Shown here: positions 33,542 to 42,766 of the stretch, in pieces
Numbering within the stretch: position 1 is the first letter of the stretch
How the letters are laid out: each line of letters begins with the position of its first letter
Source of the DNA: JBNJGT01 sp051819765
Lineage (GTDB): Archaea; Nanobdellota; Nanobdellia; Woesearchaeales; JACJVW01
Length of the DNA stretch: 64,000 nt
Direction of reading: 5' to 3'
Assembly: GCA_051819765.1 (NCBI GenBank)
Contig: JBNJGT010000001.1
Coordinates: 1-64,000, forward strand
The notes under the pieces: generated by a model
Seen by the model: only the letters and a program-made list of their open reading frames with translations
Told to the model about the DNA's origin: nothing
The model's database searches: none
Translations under genes and position numbers: made by a program

Positions 33542-35131
33542 ATGCGGCTATTGTTTGTGCTTATCATCCTGTTTCTTTTCCCACTGTTTTTACATGATCA
33601 CATCCATGATGAGGATTGGTACGAGATTGCTTCCTATTATGCTTCAGCCAGAACAGCTGCTGAAGAGGGCACTATGCATTTCTGGTCTCCTTATTTCGGT
33701 GGCGGATTTTTCATGCTGGGGCATCCGGAGGATATATCCCTGAGTCCTCTTTTCTTGTTCGTGCTTGCATTCGGTGAGATGTGGGGTTTGAAGCTGATAC
33801 TGCTGCTGCTGTTTATCGTCGGCGGTTGGGCTATGTATCGGTTATGCAGGCATGAACTTGGGTATTCCGGTCATGGGTCGTTCTTTGCCGCTGCTGTTTT
33901 TTTGTTCAGTGGTTATTTTGCATATCAGGTGGCAGATGGCAATCTGCATAGTGAACCACTTTTCTTGCTTTTGCCTCTTGGTGTGCTTCTTTGGCGAAAG
34001 TCCATGCGGCGGCCGAGGTATCTGGGGTTCCTTGTATTGTTGTACGGTGTAATCCTCATGACCGGGGCCCTGGTATGGGTTACAATGGTGTGCTTCCTTG
34101 TTCTTTATGCACTGGTCCAGGGTCGGCTACGCAAGACAGGCAAAATGCTTGCTCTTTTCCTCGTCGGGGTCGCGTTGGTTGGTGCGGTGAAACTTGTGCC
34201 TGTGATTGACCTCCTGGAGGATTCTGATGGTTGTATCGACGGGTTTTCCGGCTCCTGTGCAGGATCATACGGGCGGACATTGTCTAATACCCTCTCATTC
34301 ACTGAGGTCTTGAAAGGTCTCTTTTGGCCTGGTACTATGCTGTATGTGGGGGTGGTGCCTTTGTTCTTTCTACTGAGGGGAATGACACGAAGGGACGGGA
34401 TACTTCTCCTTTTCCTGATCCTTTCCATAACCGGGACCTATCTTCCTTTTTTTCGTTTCATCTGGGAAGTTCCTTCTTTTGATTACGTGTTCTCAGTCAC
34501 CAAATACTGTGCACCGCTCATCGTGTTCATGCTGGCGTTGGTTGCTGGTCGCGGCGTGCGAGGCCATCGGGTTGTGATACTACCTTTGGTTGCGCTTGGG
34601 GTCATATCGCTCTTCTTCTCAAGCAGCCAGCTTTACGGGATCTATGCGCCCGATCGGGATTTGCAGGAGTCAGGCTTTTACCAGGTGCGAATCGACAATG
34701 TGACGTCACGGGATTCCCTGTCTCTTGCTGAACAACAGTATCACCTGGTCAAGCAGGGTATCGGCATCATCAATTGGTACAGTGCTATCACTGTTGATGA
34801 GGTCGCTGAACCGCGCTACATAGGGGGTCATGAGAATCCTGATTATAGGGGAGAGGTGTATCCTGCGGCATATGTCAACAACTATGAGATTGGGGTTTCA
34901 AAAATTCGTCTTGATCTTTCGGCAGAGGTGCCGGTGACTGTGAACCAGAATTATCATCCGTACTGGAAGGCAGACTGCGGTCAGTTGTCTGCGGTTGATG
35001 GCTTGCTTGGTGTGAACCCGGATTGTGAAACTGTGCAGTTGCGGTTTGTTCCCCCTTACTTCTATCTTACCCTGATTGTAAGCATGGTGGGCTTTGTGGG
35101 TTCAATTGGTTATGCCTTCAGGTTCTTTTGA
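33542..35131 (+). CDS. Polytopic YfhO/GT-C-like membrane protein
   Basis: A 529-residue protein with about 12 hydrophobic segments and an outside domain near residues 370-500. The first loop has HIHDEDWYE, then YFGGGFFMLGHPE, as in YfhO-like and other GT-C proteins that modify surface polymers with lipid-linked sugars. The assignment is by general shape and the G-x-P loop only. Its end overlaps the convergent radical SAM-methyltransferase gene by 14 bp. Confidence 0.7.
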   Translation: MRLLFVLIILFLFPLFLHDHIHDEDWYEIASYYASARTAAEEGTMHFWSPYFGGGFFMLGHPEDISLSPLFLFVLAFGEMWGLKLILLLLFIVGGWAMYRLCRHELGYSGHGSFFAAAVFLFSGYFAYQVADGNLHSEPLFLLLPLGVLLWRKSMRRPRYLGFLVLLYGVILMTGALVWVTMVCFLVLYALVQGRLRKTGKMLALFLVGVALVGAVKLVPVIDLLEDSDGCIDGFSGSCAGSYGRTLSNTLSFTEVLKGLFWPGTMLYVGVVPLFFLLRGMTRRDGILLLFLILSITGTYLPFFRFIWEVPSFDYVFSVTKYCAPLIVFMLALVAGRGVRGHRVVILPLVALGVISLFFSSSQLYGIYAPDRDLQESGFYQVRIDNVTSRDSLSLAEQQYHLVKQGIGIINWYSAITVDEVAEPRYIGGHENPDYRGEVYPAAYVNNYEIGVSKIRLDLSAEVPVTVNQNYHPYWKADCGQLSAVDGLLGVNPDCETVQLRFVPPYFYLTLIVSMVGFVGSIGYAFRFF

Positions 35132-37040
35132 ACACTGGGTGATACAGTTTTATGCAGTGTTCCACTTCGGTCAGGAATTGAGGGCTGAATGCTTTGGGTG
35201 ATGCAAGCGTGATGAATGTGGCGGTTCTTATTGGGTTTTTGTTATTCTCTATCCTTCTTCTCTCGGGTTTTCCGATTTGCCAGGAGATTGTAGAAAGGCC
35301 GTTCTCCTTCAGAAGGGTATTGCTATTGGGTCCCTTAAGAGTATCCATGCCGTTGATGATGATCAGTCCATCGGGAGAGAGGCTGTTGCGACAAGTGGAA
35401 AACACTTCCTGTCCTGGAATCGAATTGTTGAAATAGAAACTTCGTTTGAACATGATGATCTCGGATTTTTGACAGCGTTCCTCGTATGATCCATGTAAGG
35501 CGGTAATGTCTAATCTGCCAAATTCCTTCTCGTATTCAGCCTTTCGTCTCTTGATCTCTTCTAGGCGTCTGCGGTTTCGTTCTATCGCAGTCACTGTATA
35601 TCCGATTATGCCTGCAATGATGCTCTCTGTGCCATAACCTGCTCCCATGTCAAGCAGCGTTGTATAGTGCGTACGGCATAGCTGCAGGAGCTTGAAGTCA
35701 AAGAGAATATCTGTTCCACGCTTTTCATAGTATCGTTTCATTTCTACAGGTGCCTGCTCCAGTTCATCGTGGAATCGGTTCCTGAAGTGAATCGTTCTCT
35801 TTGGGAGTGAAGGCATGAGAGGGTCTCTCTCGAACAGTCTGCTTCCTCCCTTGCATTTTTGTTCATGGATGCATTCTGTGCATTCGGGGTGGGTTTGTGG
35901 CTGCCAGTTCTTCCATGCAGTCGGCAGGTCGTCTCCAAGGTTTCTGTCCAGGAAGTAGCTTGGCTTGTAGTAGCCTTTCGGACTGAGGACGATGCGTGTG
36001 TGGCCGTCATCAAATCTTGCACCCAACGCGATGCTGCTTACCTTTTTTGGGTCGTAGAAGCAAAAGGGTATGGCATTTGCAATCGGGTAGAATTCTCCCT
36101 TCTTTTTGTATCGGTTGAGTATGTCAACGAGTTTTTTTAGTGAATCCTCTGAGACAAGGGGTTCTTGTGAGACCGGGCGATACCATTCCCACGCATCAAG
36201 GCCCAGTTCCTTGGTAAGGTCTCTGAGTGTCTGGAAGTTGTCAATATTTTTTTCCAGTGCGATGGTGCCTGAGCGGACAATGGGGACCCCTGCTTGTTTC
36301 AGGTGATGGATGGCATCCTTTTTTTGCTGGAAAGAGTCGTGGCCGGTGACCTCCTTTTCGCTTTCAGGGTCAGGGGCGTTGAGTGGGATTAAGATATTGT
36401 GGACGTATTGTGCCAGTTCTTGTGCTTTCTCTTCGTCTATGAGCTGGCCATTGGTGTTGAGGCGTATCTCCTTGAACTTACCTTGTGCATACTTGAGTAT
36501 GTCGAAGAGGTCATCTCTCATAAGCGGTTCTCCTCCTGTAATCCTGAAATAAGGGACACCAAGTTGGTGAGCCTGGTCTATTGCTGTTAGTATCATGGCT
36601 GTTGAGAGTTCATGCCCGGTGCGCTTGAAGGTGTTGAAGCAATAGAAGCAGTTGAGGTTGCATCTGGGGGTTATTTCAATGATCATTTCCTGGGGTATGT
36701 CAGGGATGGGGTTAATCTGGACCTCTTCACTTGGATAGATGCCGCCGCAGCTCTCTGTGTATCTGCAAGTTGTGCAGGCTTGTGGTTTATATTTTAGGAC
36801 ATCAGGACCATTTTGTATATGTTCCCTGAACTCGGGGGCAAGGCACGGCGGTATATTGTGGAGGGTGACGGTACTGTCTTGCAGGGTCTCATGGAACTTA
36901 GTGAGCAGGCTGATCGCCATACTATAATCTGTCCCTGTGTTTGGTTTGAAGATGAGATCAAAACGTTTATGGTATTGCTCTAATTGGTGCAGCTTATGGG
37001 AGGGTGTGTGCAAAAGGTCGTAGGTTGCAATCAGTTCCAT
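35118..37040 (-). CDS. Fusion: radical SAM/SPASM enzyme plus class I methyltransferase
   Basis: A 640-residue protein in three parts. Residues 1-110 hold extra cysteines (PPC, then CTTCRYTESCGG) that look like a detached SPASM segment. Residues 115-430 are a radical SAM domain with PRCNLNCFYC and RITGGEPLM, ending in another cysteine group CTECIHEQKCKGG. Residues about 455-640 carry a SAM-binding site (LLDMGAGYGTES) of a class I methyltransferase. So it should bind two SAM molecules for two chemistries. TATA at 37061-37068 is 26 bp upstream. Substrate unknown. Confidence 0.82.
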   Translation of the reverse strand: MELIATYDLLHTPSHKLHQLEQYHKRFDLIFKPNTGTDYSMAISLLTKFHETLQDSTVTLHNIPPCLAPEFREHIQNGPDVLKYKPQACTTCRYTESCGGIYPSEEVQINPIPDIPQEMIIEITPRCNLNCFYCFNTFKRTGHELSTAMILTAIDQAHQLGVPYFRITGGEPLMRDDLFDILKYAQGKFKEIRLNTNGQLIDEEKAQELAQYVHNILIPLNAPDPESEKEVTGHDSFQQKKDAIHHLKQAGVPIVRSGTIALEKNIDNFQTLRDLTKELGLDAWEWYRPVSQEPLVSEDSLKKLVDILNRYKKKGEFYPIANAIPFCFYDPKKVSSIALGARFDDGHTRIVLSPKGYYKPSYFLDRNLGDDLPTAWKNWQPQTHPECTECIHEQKCKGGSRLFERDPLMPSLPKRTIHFRNRFHDELEQAPVEMKRYYEKRGTDILFDFKLLQLCRTHYTTLLDMGAGYGTESIIAGIIGYTVTAIERNRRRLEEIKRRKAEYEKEFGRLDITALHGSYEERCQKSEIIMFKRSFYFNNSIPGQEVFSTCRNSLSPDGLIIINGMDTLKGPNSNTLLKENGLSTISWQIGKPERRRIENNKNPIRTATFITLASPKAFSPQFLTEVEHCIKLYHPVFKRT

Positions 37041-37060
37041 GATGTGGGTGTATGGATTGC

Positions 37061-37091
37061 GTTTAAATTGATTTTCGAAAGGTATTTAAAA
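37061..37091. promoter_or_regulatory. Divergent TATA boxes at the island edge
   Basis: GTTTAAAT (37061-37068, minus-strand use) and TATTTAAAA (37083-37091, plus-strand use) are each about 26 bp from the starts at 37040 and 37113. Confidence 0.6.
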
Positions 37092-37112
37092 GTAAAGCCC
37101 TGGTGAAAGATT

Positions 37113-38054
37113 ATGACTGAGTTTCGCAAGGATTATGTCCTCAACCAGTGGGTCATAATCTCCCAAAAAAGAGGGAAACGGCCTCATGAGTTCACGTCTA
37201 AGCCAGAGAAGGAGAAGAAGGAGTTCTGTTTCTTCTGTCCGGGGAACGAGGATTCGACACCGCCTGAGCTTGGTCGGGTCGAAAGGGATGGGAACTGGAT
37301 CATACGGTGGTTTGACAATAAGTTTCCAGCGGTGGAGCATTCAAGCCATGCAAGCTTCAAGAACGATGGATTGTTTGAATACGGTCCTGCGTTTGGACAC
37401 CATGAGGTCATCGTAGAAGGGCCGTGGCATAACAAGCAACTATCAGATTATGAGGTTCCTCATATCGCAGAGGTCCTTAAGGTGTACACCAATCGGGTCA
37501 GGTTTCTATGCAGGCAACGAAAATGCAATTATGTGAGCATCTTCAAGAATCATGGGGGCAGCGCTGGAACCTCAATCAAGCACAGCCATTCTCAGGTCAT
37601 CTCACTCAATAAGGTGCCTTTGACTATCGAACGGAAATCCCGGGACAGCATGCGTGGTAAAAAATGCGTCTATTGCGAGGTGCTGCAGCGGGAGATGCGC
37701 AGCAAACGGCGCATCATGGCTACAAAAAGCGCAGTCGCATTTGCACCTTTCGCGTCGCGTTATAATTGGGAGGCCTGGATTTTTCCGCGCCGTCATATCT
37801 GTCGTCTTGAGGAATTGGATTCCCAAGAATACCATGATATCGCAACCATTATCAAGCACGTGACAACCAAGCTCAAACGTATCGGTGTCGCCTATAACAT
37901 GTTCGTGCACTATGCGCCGAAAGGAAGCGAGATGCACATGCATATCGAGATCTGTCCGAGAAAGGCAATCCATGCCGGGTTTGAGCTTAGTACTGGATTC
38001 ATCATAAATGCGGTCTCCCCCGAGGATGCGGCCGAATTCTATCGGGATGCATAA
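37113..38054 (+). CDS. galT: Galactose-1-phosphate uridylyltransferase family (HIT superfamily)
   Basis: A 313-residue enzyme. FCFFCPGNE supplies a zinc-binding CxxC, KHSHSQVI gives the H-x-H-x-Q active site, and NWEAWIFPRRHICRLEEL matches the second half of the GalT fold. Members swap UMP between sugar-1-phosphates and UDP-sugars; some archaeal relatives use other nucleotides. It lies just outside the glycan island and could feed it with UDP-sugars. TATA spacing supports the ATG. Confidence 0.85.
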   Translation: MTEFRKDYVLNQWVIISQKRGKRPHEFTSKPEKEKKEFCFFCPGNEDSTPPELGRVERDGNWIIRWFDNKFPAVEHSSHASFKNDGLFEYGPAFGHHEVIVEGPWHNKQLSDYEVPHIAEVLKVYTNRVRFLCRQRKCNYVSIFKNHGGSAGTSIKHSHSQVISLNKVPLTIERKSRDSMRGKKCVYCEVLQREMRSKRRIMATKSAVAFAPFASRYNWEAWIFPRRHICRLEELDSQEYHDIATIIKHVTTKLKRIGVAYNMFVHYAPKGSEMHMHIEICPRKAIHAGFELSTGFIINAVSPEDAAEFYRDA

Positions 38055-38063
38055 TTATTTAAA
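38055..38063 (+). promoter_or_regulatory. TATA box of rfcS
   Basis: TTATTTAAA is centred 27 bp before the ATG at 38086, partly inside the stop region of galT, and identifies that ATG over the longer frame starting at 38008. Confidence 0.6.
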
Positions 38064-38085
38064 TTCGGTGGGGTTATTGAATCGC

Positions 38086-39048
38086 ATGAGTATCTGGATC
38101 GAAAAGTACCGGCCGAAGTCATTTTCTGAGATCAAAGGGCAAACGGAAATCGTCGAGCGGATCAAGTCGTTTGTTGATCAGCAAAACATACCGCACCTTC
38201 TTTTCTCTGGTCCTGCCGGGACAGGCAAGACAACCCTTGCGCTGGTGGTAGCAAAAAAACTCTTCGAGAACTGGGGGGAGAACCTGCTGGAGCTCAATGC
38301 TTCTGACGAGCGGGGAATCGATGTGATCAGAAGTAAGGTGAAGGACTTTGCGAGAACCAAATCCCTGGGAAATGTGCCGTTCAAGATCGTGTATCTTGAT
38401 GAGTGTGATGCGCTCACCAGAGAGGCGCAGCAGGCACTTCGTCGGACCATGGAGAATTATACCCAGACCTGTCGGTTCATCCTGAGTTGCAATTATTCTT
38501 CAAAAATCATTGATCCCATACAGAGCAGATGCGCGGTGTTTCGCTTCCGGCCGCTTGCAAAGGAGGATATAAAGGCTATCCTCTCCCATATCCAGGAAAC
38601 CGAGGGGTTGACCATATCTGATGCCGCCTATGATGCGCTCTACGAGGTGTCAGGTGGTGACGCGCGGAAAGCTGAGAATATCCTGCAGAGCTGTGCCTCT
38701 TTTGCGAAAAAGATTGAAGAGAAGGATGTCTACTCGATGGCGAGTGTTGCCCAACCCAAGGAGGTGCGCGAATTTCTCGACCAGGCCCTTTCTGGCTCAT
38801 TCAATGATGCCCGCAAGAAACTATTGCAGGTGATGCTGCAGTATGGATTGTCTGCTCAGGATGTCATCAAGCAGATCCAACAGGAGATACAAAACCTTGA
38901 TATCCCCGGACGGGTACAGGTACAGTTGATCGACAAATGCGGGGAGATAGAGTTTCGGCTTGTGGAGGGTTCTGACGAGTTTATCCAGCTGGAGGCGCTG
39001 CTCGCGCATATCGTATTGTCTGGCGAATCAAAATCTTTAAATAGGTAA
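38086..39048 (+). CDS. rfcS: Replication factor C small subunit
   Basis: A 320-residue AAA+ clamp-loader subunit that opens PCNA. MSIWIEKYRPKSFSEIKGQ is the standard start, GPAGTGKTTLAL is Walker A, YLDECDAL is Walker B, and SCNYSSKIIDPIQSRC contains sensor 1 and the SRC arginine finger motif typical of RFC. Length is normal for archaeal RfcS. The large subunit gene is not in the window; PCNA is at 51444. Confidence 0.95.
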   Translation: MSIWIEKYRPKSFSEIKGQTEIVERIKSFVDQQNIPHLLFSGPAGTGKTTLALVVAKKLFENWGENLLELNASDERGIDVIRSKVKDFARTKSLGNVPFKIVYLDECDALTREAQQALRRTMENYTQTCRFILSCNYSSKIIDPIQSRCAVFRFRPLAKEDIKAILSHIQETEGLTISDAAYDALYEVSGGDARKAENILQSCASFAKKIEEKDVYSMASVAQPKEVREFLDQALSGSFNDARKKLLQVMLQYGLSAQDVIKQIQQEIQNLDIPGRVQVQLIDKCGEIEFRLVEGSDEFIQLEALLAHIVLSGESKSLNR

Positions 39049-39078
39049 CTATCATAACATAGATGTGAGGGGTTTTTA

Positions 39079-39342
39079 ATGGCTGAAGATGAAAAGAAAT
39101 TCTCAAAACAGATCATAGGAAAAACTGTGGTAAGTAAATCCGGGAAACGATTTGGTGAGGTAGGAGATATCATATTTGAAACGCGTAGCGGTGAATTGAT
39201 CCATCTTGTCCTCAATAATCCAACCCAGTACTCGAACAAGCTTGAACTGGAACGTGACAAGGAGGGGCATATTCTTATCCCGTTCAGTGCGGTCATGGCC
39301 ATGGGTGACTTTATGGTTATCTCTGAGGAAGATATCATTTAA
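39079..39342 (+). CDS. PRC-barrel domain protein
   Basis: An 87-residue protein: GKTVVSKSGKRFGEVGDI and IHLVLNN, then ILIPFSAVMAMGDFMVI, the strand pattern of a PRC barrel. Such small archaeal proteins are thought to help RNA metabolism or division but are poorly defined. TTTAAATA at about 39031 plus GAGGGGTTTTTA before the ATG suggest a short leader with a ribosome binding site. Confidence 0.85.
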   Translation: MAEDEKKFSKQIIGKTVVSKSGKRFGEVGDIIFETRSGELIHLVLNNPTQYSNKLELERDKEGHILIPFSAVMAMGDFMVISEEDII

Positions 39343-39401
39343 TTTTTATACGAAATCTTTATAAAAGGTCTCCGGTTTCTCTGAACCATTAGGTGTTGAT
39401 C

Positions 39402-39710
39402 ATGAAGATTCCAAAGTTGAAAAAGCGATATTGTCCTTATTGCAAGAAACACACAGAACATAAGGTAACCCAGAATAAACGGAGGACTGCAAGCTCCCTT
39501 ACCTTTGGATCCAAGTACCGGGCGCGATCCCGGGGCAGGGCACGAGGTTCCGGAAACCTTGGTCGATATTCGAAACCTGCTGTCACGAAGTTCAAGATGA
39601 CTGGTGCCAAGCTTTCAAAAAAGACTGACCTTCGCTATACCTGCTCAGCCTGCAGTAAGATTCACATGCAGAGCAAGGGGTTTAGGGCGAAGAAGGTCGA
39701 ATTCGTTTAA
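39402..39710 (+). CDS. rpl44e: Ribosomal protein L44e
   Basis: A 102-residue basic zinc-ribbon protein of the large ribosomal subunit, found in archaea and eukaryotes. MKIPKLKKRYCPYCKKHT gives the first CxxC and YTCSACSKIHM the second. AGGTG 6 nt before the ATG at 39402 favours this start over GTG 39393. TTTATAAAAG lies near 39360. Normal length for the family. Confidence 0.95.
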   Translation: MKIPKLKKRYCPYCKKHTEHKVTQNKRRTASSLTFGSKYRARSRGRARGSGNLGRYSKPAVTKFKMTGAKLSKKTDLRYTCSACSKIHMQSKGFRAKKVEFV

Positions 39711-42700
39711 TGATTGAATGGAAAACCACTCCTGACTCTCCTGAATCCTTAGGTTCTTTGCTGGATTCCAGTGTAAAGGACTGGTTCTTCTCCACTTTTC
39801 CCTCGTTTTCTCTTCCTCAACAGTATGCTGTCAAAGAGATTCATAGCCGGCGGCATACGCTGATCAGTGCTCCGACGGGTGCGACCAAGACCCTCACTGC
39901 CTTTCTTTCCATCCTGAACGAGCTTGTCGATTCTGCCAAAAAAGGGATCTTGGAGGATCGGGTGTATTGTGTGTATGTGAGTCCTCTTAAGGCGCTTAAT
40001 TATGATATTGAGGTGAACCTTCTTGAGCCATTGCGCCAGATTGAGGCAATCTGTGGCAGACTTGGAATCCGCATCGGGGTGCGCACTGGGGATACGACCG
40101 CTGCCCAGAAGCGGGCGATGCTGAAGCGGCCGCCACACATTCTCATAACAACCCCTGAGTCCTTGGCAATCATGCTGACGTCTCTCAAGTTTCGGGCCTA
40201 TCTTTCTCATGTCGACTGGTGTATCGTGGATGAGATCCATGCGCTTGCGGAGAACAAGCGAGGGGTACACCTGTCCCTTACCCTGGAACATCTCTCACGC
40301 CTATCGCCCCACATGACCCGGGTGGGGCTCTCTGCGACGATCGCGCCTATCGAGGAGATCGCCAAATTCCTGGTGGGATGCCGGGACTGCCTGATAATCG
40401 ATGTGCAGTTCCTGAAGACTTTAGACCTGCAGGTGATCGCACCCACTGGCCAGCTCATCGATGTATCACACCGCAAGATGCATCGGGCTTTGTATGAGCG
40501 AATCCATGGTCTTGTGCAGGGTCATAAGACCACGCTTATCTTCACCAATACGCGAGCGGCAACGGAGCGGGTGGTGCATAACCTCAAGGACATGTTTCCT
40601 CGGCATTATGGGGAGAATATCGGTGCTCACCATGGCTCGCTTTCAAAGGAGATGCGGTTTTCCATCGAGTCGCGGCTGCGGGAGGGGGCGCTGAAAGTGG
40701 TTGTGAGTTCCACGTCCCTGGAGCTTGGTATTGACATAGGGCATGTTGACCTGGTGCTCTTGCTTGGCTCACCCAAGTCAGTTGCCCGGGGGCTGCAGCG
40801 CATCGGGCGAGCAGGGCATAAGCTGCATGAGACTGCGAAAGGGAGGATCCTGGTTGCAGACCGGGATGAACTGGTGGAATGCAGTGTGCTTTTGAAGGCT
40901 GCGGTGGAAAAGAAGATCGATCGTATCCATATCCCTCGGAACTGCCTGGATGTCTTGGCCCAGCAGATTGTGGGATTCGTCCTGGGAGGGAGGATCTCAA
41001 GGGATGACCTGTTGGAGATGGTGAGGCAGAGCTATTCATACGCCACGATTTCTGACCATGATTTCGAGGAGGTGTTGTCGTATCTTGCGGGGGAGTTCTC
41101 AAGCCTTGAAGACCGGTATGTGTACGCAAAGATCTGGTATCGTGATGGGATGATCAGTCGGCGGGGGAAGTTGACCCGTATGATCTACATGACCAATATC
41201 GGCACTATCCCTGATGAGACTGAGATCCTTGTCAAGGTTGGGGAGCAGATTGTGGGAACACTGGATGAGGCATTCCTGGAGAAGCTCAAGAAGGGTGATG
41301 TTTTTGTCCTGGGAGGTGGGGTGTATCAATTCAGGTATGCCAAGGGCATGGTTGCGTACGTGAGTTCATCGGTTGACAAGCCTCCAACGGTTCCGGCGTG
41401 GTTCTCTGAAATGCTTCCCTTGTCATTCGATCTTGCCTGCGACATAGGTCGGCTGCGGCGGCTGGTAAAGCAACGTCTGCATGGGGAAGGAGAGGATGAG
41501 ATCAAGCGGTTCCTTTCTGAGTTTTTGCATATTGATGAGAACGGTGTGAACGTATTGTTCGAATACTTCCAGGAACAGGATGCCTTCCTTGAGATTCCGA
41601 CGGATAAAGAACTTGTGGTGGAGGTATATGCTGATAAGAAGCAGACCTATTACTTCTTCCACAGCATGTATGGGAGAAGGGTCAATGACTGCCTGAGCCG
41701 GGCTCTTGCCTATGCCATTTCGCGGCTGGATCATCGTGATGTGGAGATCGGCATCAATGATAACGGGTTTTATGTGACGGCAAGCAAGCGCATCCAGGTG
41801 CTACGGGCATTTTCCTATCTGAAATCAGAAAAGCTTGATATGGTGCTCAAGGCAGCGGTTGACAAGACTGAGGTCCTGAAGCGGCGCTTTCGTCATGTGG
41901 CGGGGCGCTCATTCATGATCCTTCGGAATTATAAGGGGCAGGCAAAGAAAGTTGGCCGGCAACAGGTAAGCTCACAGATTCTCCTGAACTCGTGCCGTCG
42001 GATCTCGCAGGATTTTCCGTTGATTAAGGAGGCACGGCGGGAGGTGTTTGAGGATATGATGGATTTTGGGGGTGCGCGGTGGGTGCTTGCACAAATTGAA
42101 TCAGGTGCTGTGAAAGTAAAAGAACGGCACTCGAGTTTTCCAAGCCCGTTCGCATTCAATCTTATGGTGCAGGGGTTCAGCGATGTGCTGAAGGTTGAGG
42201 ATAAGGTTGAATTCCTGAATCGGATGCACCAGAAGGTGCTCTCCCATATCGAGGGGAAACCCTCGGAGCTTGACCTAAAGCAGGAGCTGGGGCGAATGCC
42301 GAAAGCAAAGCCGCATGATCGGCAACTCCTGCGGCTGGCATCACGACTGTCCCTGCCGGATGTTGGGACTGATGAACTGATGCGGGCAGTGGTTGAGGGT
42401 GTCTCTGAGGACCTTGCCAAACGCATCAGGGCGCACCAGCAAACGATCCTTGCGGAATGGCCCCATGCCGCGGCCCAGTATTTCCTGCGCAAATCAGAAG
42501 AGGCCTTTTCCTATGAGTCGTTCTGGGAGGAGGAAGAGCATGACAAAGAGCTTGCCGAGGAGGAACGGCGTGACCGGCTGCGAAAGGATTTCCTGCGTGC
42601 GGCCCGGCGGGTGGGACTTGAGGCTGATATCCAACATGATATCCTTTCTGCTATCAATGGGGATACAATCTCAGAAAAAACACGAGTATGGTTGGATTCG

Positions 42701-42766
42701 TTATTGAAGGGGAGCATTCCTCGCATTTGGAGCGATGAGCTCGTCAGATTCCTGCGTTCGCTTTAG
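39710..42766 (+). CDS. Lhr-like DEAD/DEAH-box helicase
   Basis: A 1018-residue superfamily 2 helicase of the Lhr type, which unwinds or remodels DNA and DNA-RNA hybrids in repair. VDEIHALAENKRG is motif II, LSATIAPIEEI is motif III, TNTRAATERV is motif IV-like and QRIGRAGHK is motif VI, followed by the Lhr winged helix and C-terminal domains. Motif I reads PTGATKT instead of the usual PTGSGKT, so the Gly before Lys is Thr. The start overlaps the L44e stop by 1 bp. Its end overlaps the convergent CTP synthase gene by 66 bp. Confidence 0.9.
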   Translation: MIEWKTTPDSPESLGSLLDSSVKDWFFSTFPSFSLPQQYAVKEIHSRRHTLISAPTGATKTLTAFLSILNELVDSAKKGILEDRVYCVYVSPLKALNYDIEVNLLEPLRQIEAICGRLGIRIGVRTGDTTAAQKRAMLKRPPHILITTPESLAIMLTSLKFRAYLSHVDWCIVDEIHALAENKRGVHLSLTLEHLSRLSPHMTRVGLSATIAPIEEIAKFLVGCRDCLIIDVQFLKTLDLQVIAPTGQLIDVSHRKMHRALYERIHGLVQGHKTTLIFTNTRAATERVVHNLKDMFPRHYGENIGAHHGSLSKEMRFSIESRLREGALKVVVSSTSLELGIDIGHVDLVLLLGSPKSVARGLQRIGRAGHKLHETAKGRILVADRDELVECSVLLKAAVEKKIDRIHIPRNCLDVLAQQIVGFVLGGRISRDDLLEMVRQSYSYATISDHDFEEVLSYLAGEFSSLEDRYVYAKIWYRDGMISRRGKLTRMIYMTNIGTIPDETEILVKVGEQIVGTLDEAFLEKLKKGDVFVLGGGVYQFRYAKGMVAYVSSSVDKPPTVPAWFSEMLPLSFDLACDIGRLRRLVKQRLHGEGEDEIKRFLSEFLHIDENGVNVLFEYFQEQDAFLEIPTDKELVVEVYADKKQTYYFFHSMYGRRVNDCLSRALAYAISRLDHRDVEIGINDNGFYVTASKRIQVLRAFSYLKSEKLDMVLKAAVDKTEVLKRRFRHVAGRSFMILRNYKGQAKKVGRQQVSSQILLNSCRRISQDFPLIKEARREVFEDMMDFGGARWVLAQIESGAVKVKERHSSFPSPFAFNLMVQGFSDVLKVEDKVEFLNRMHQKVLSHIEGKPSELDLKQELGRMPKAKPHDRQLLRLASRLSLPDVGTDELMRAVVEGVSEDLAKRIRAHQQTILAEWPHAAAQYFLRKSEEAFSYESFWEEEEHDKELAEEERRDRLRKDFLRAARRVGLEADIQHDILSAINGDTISEKTRVWLDSLLKGSIPRIWSDELVRFLRSL

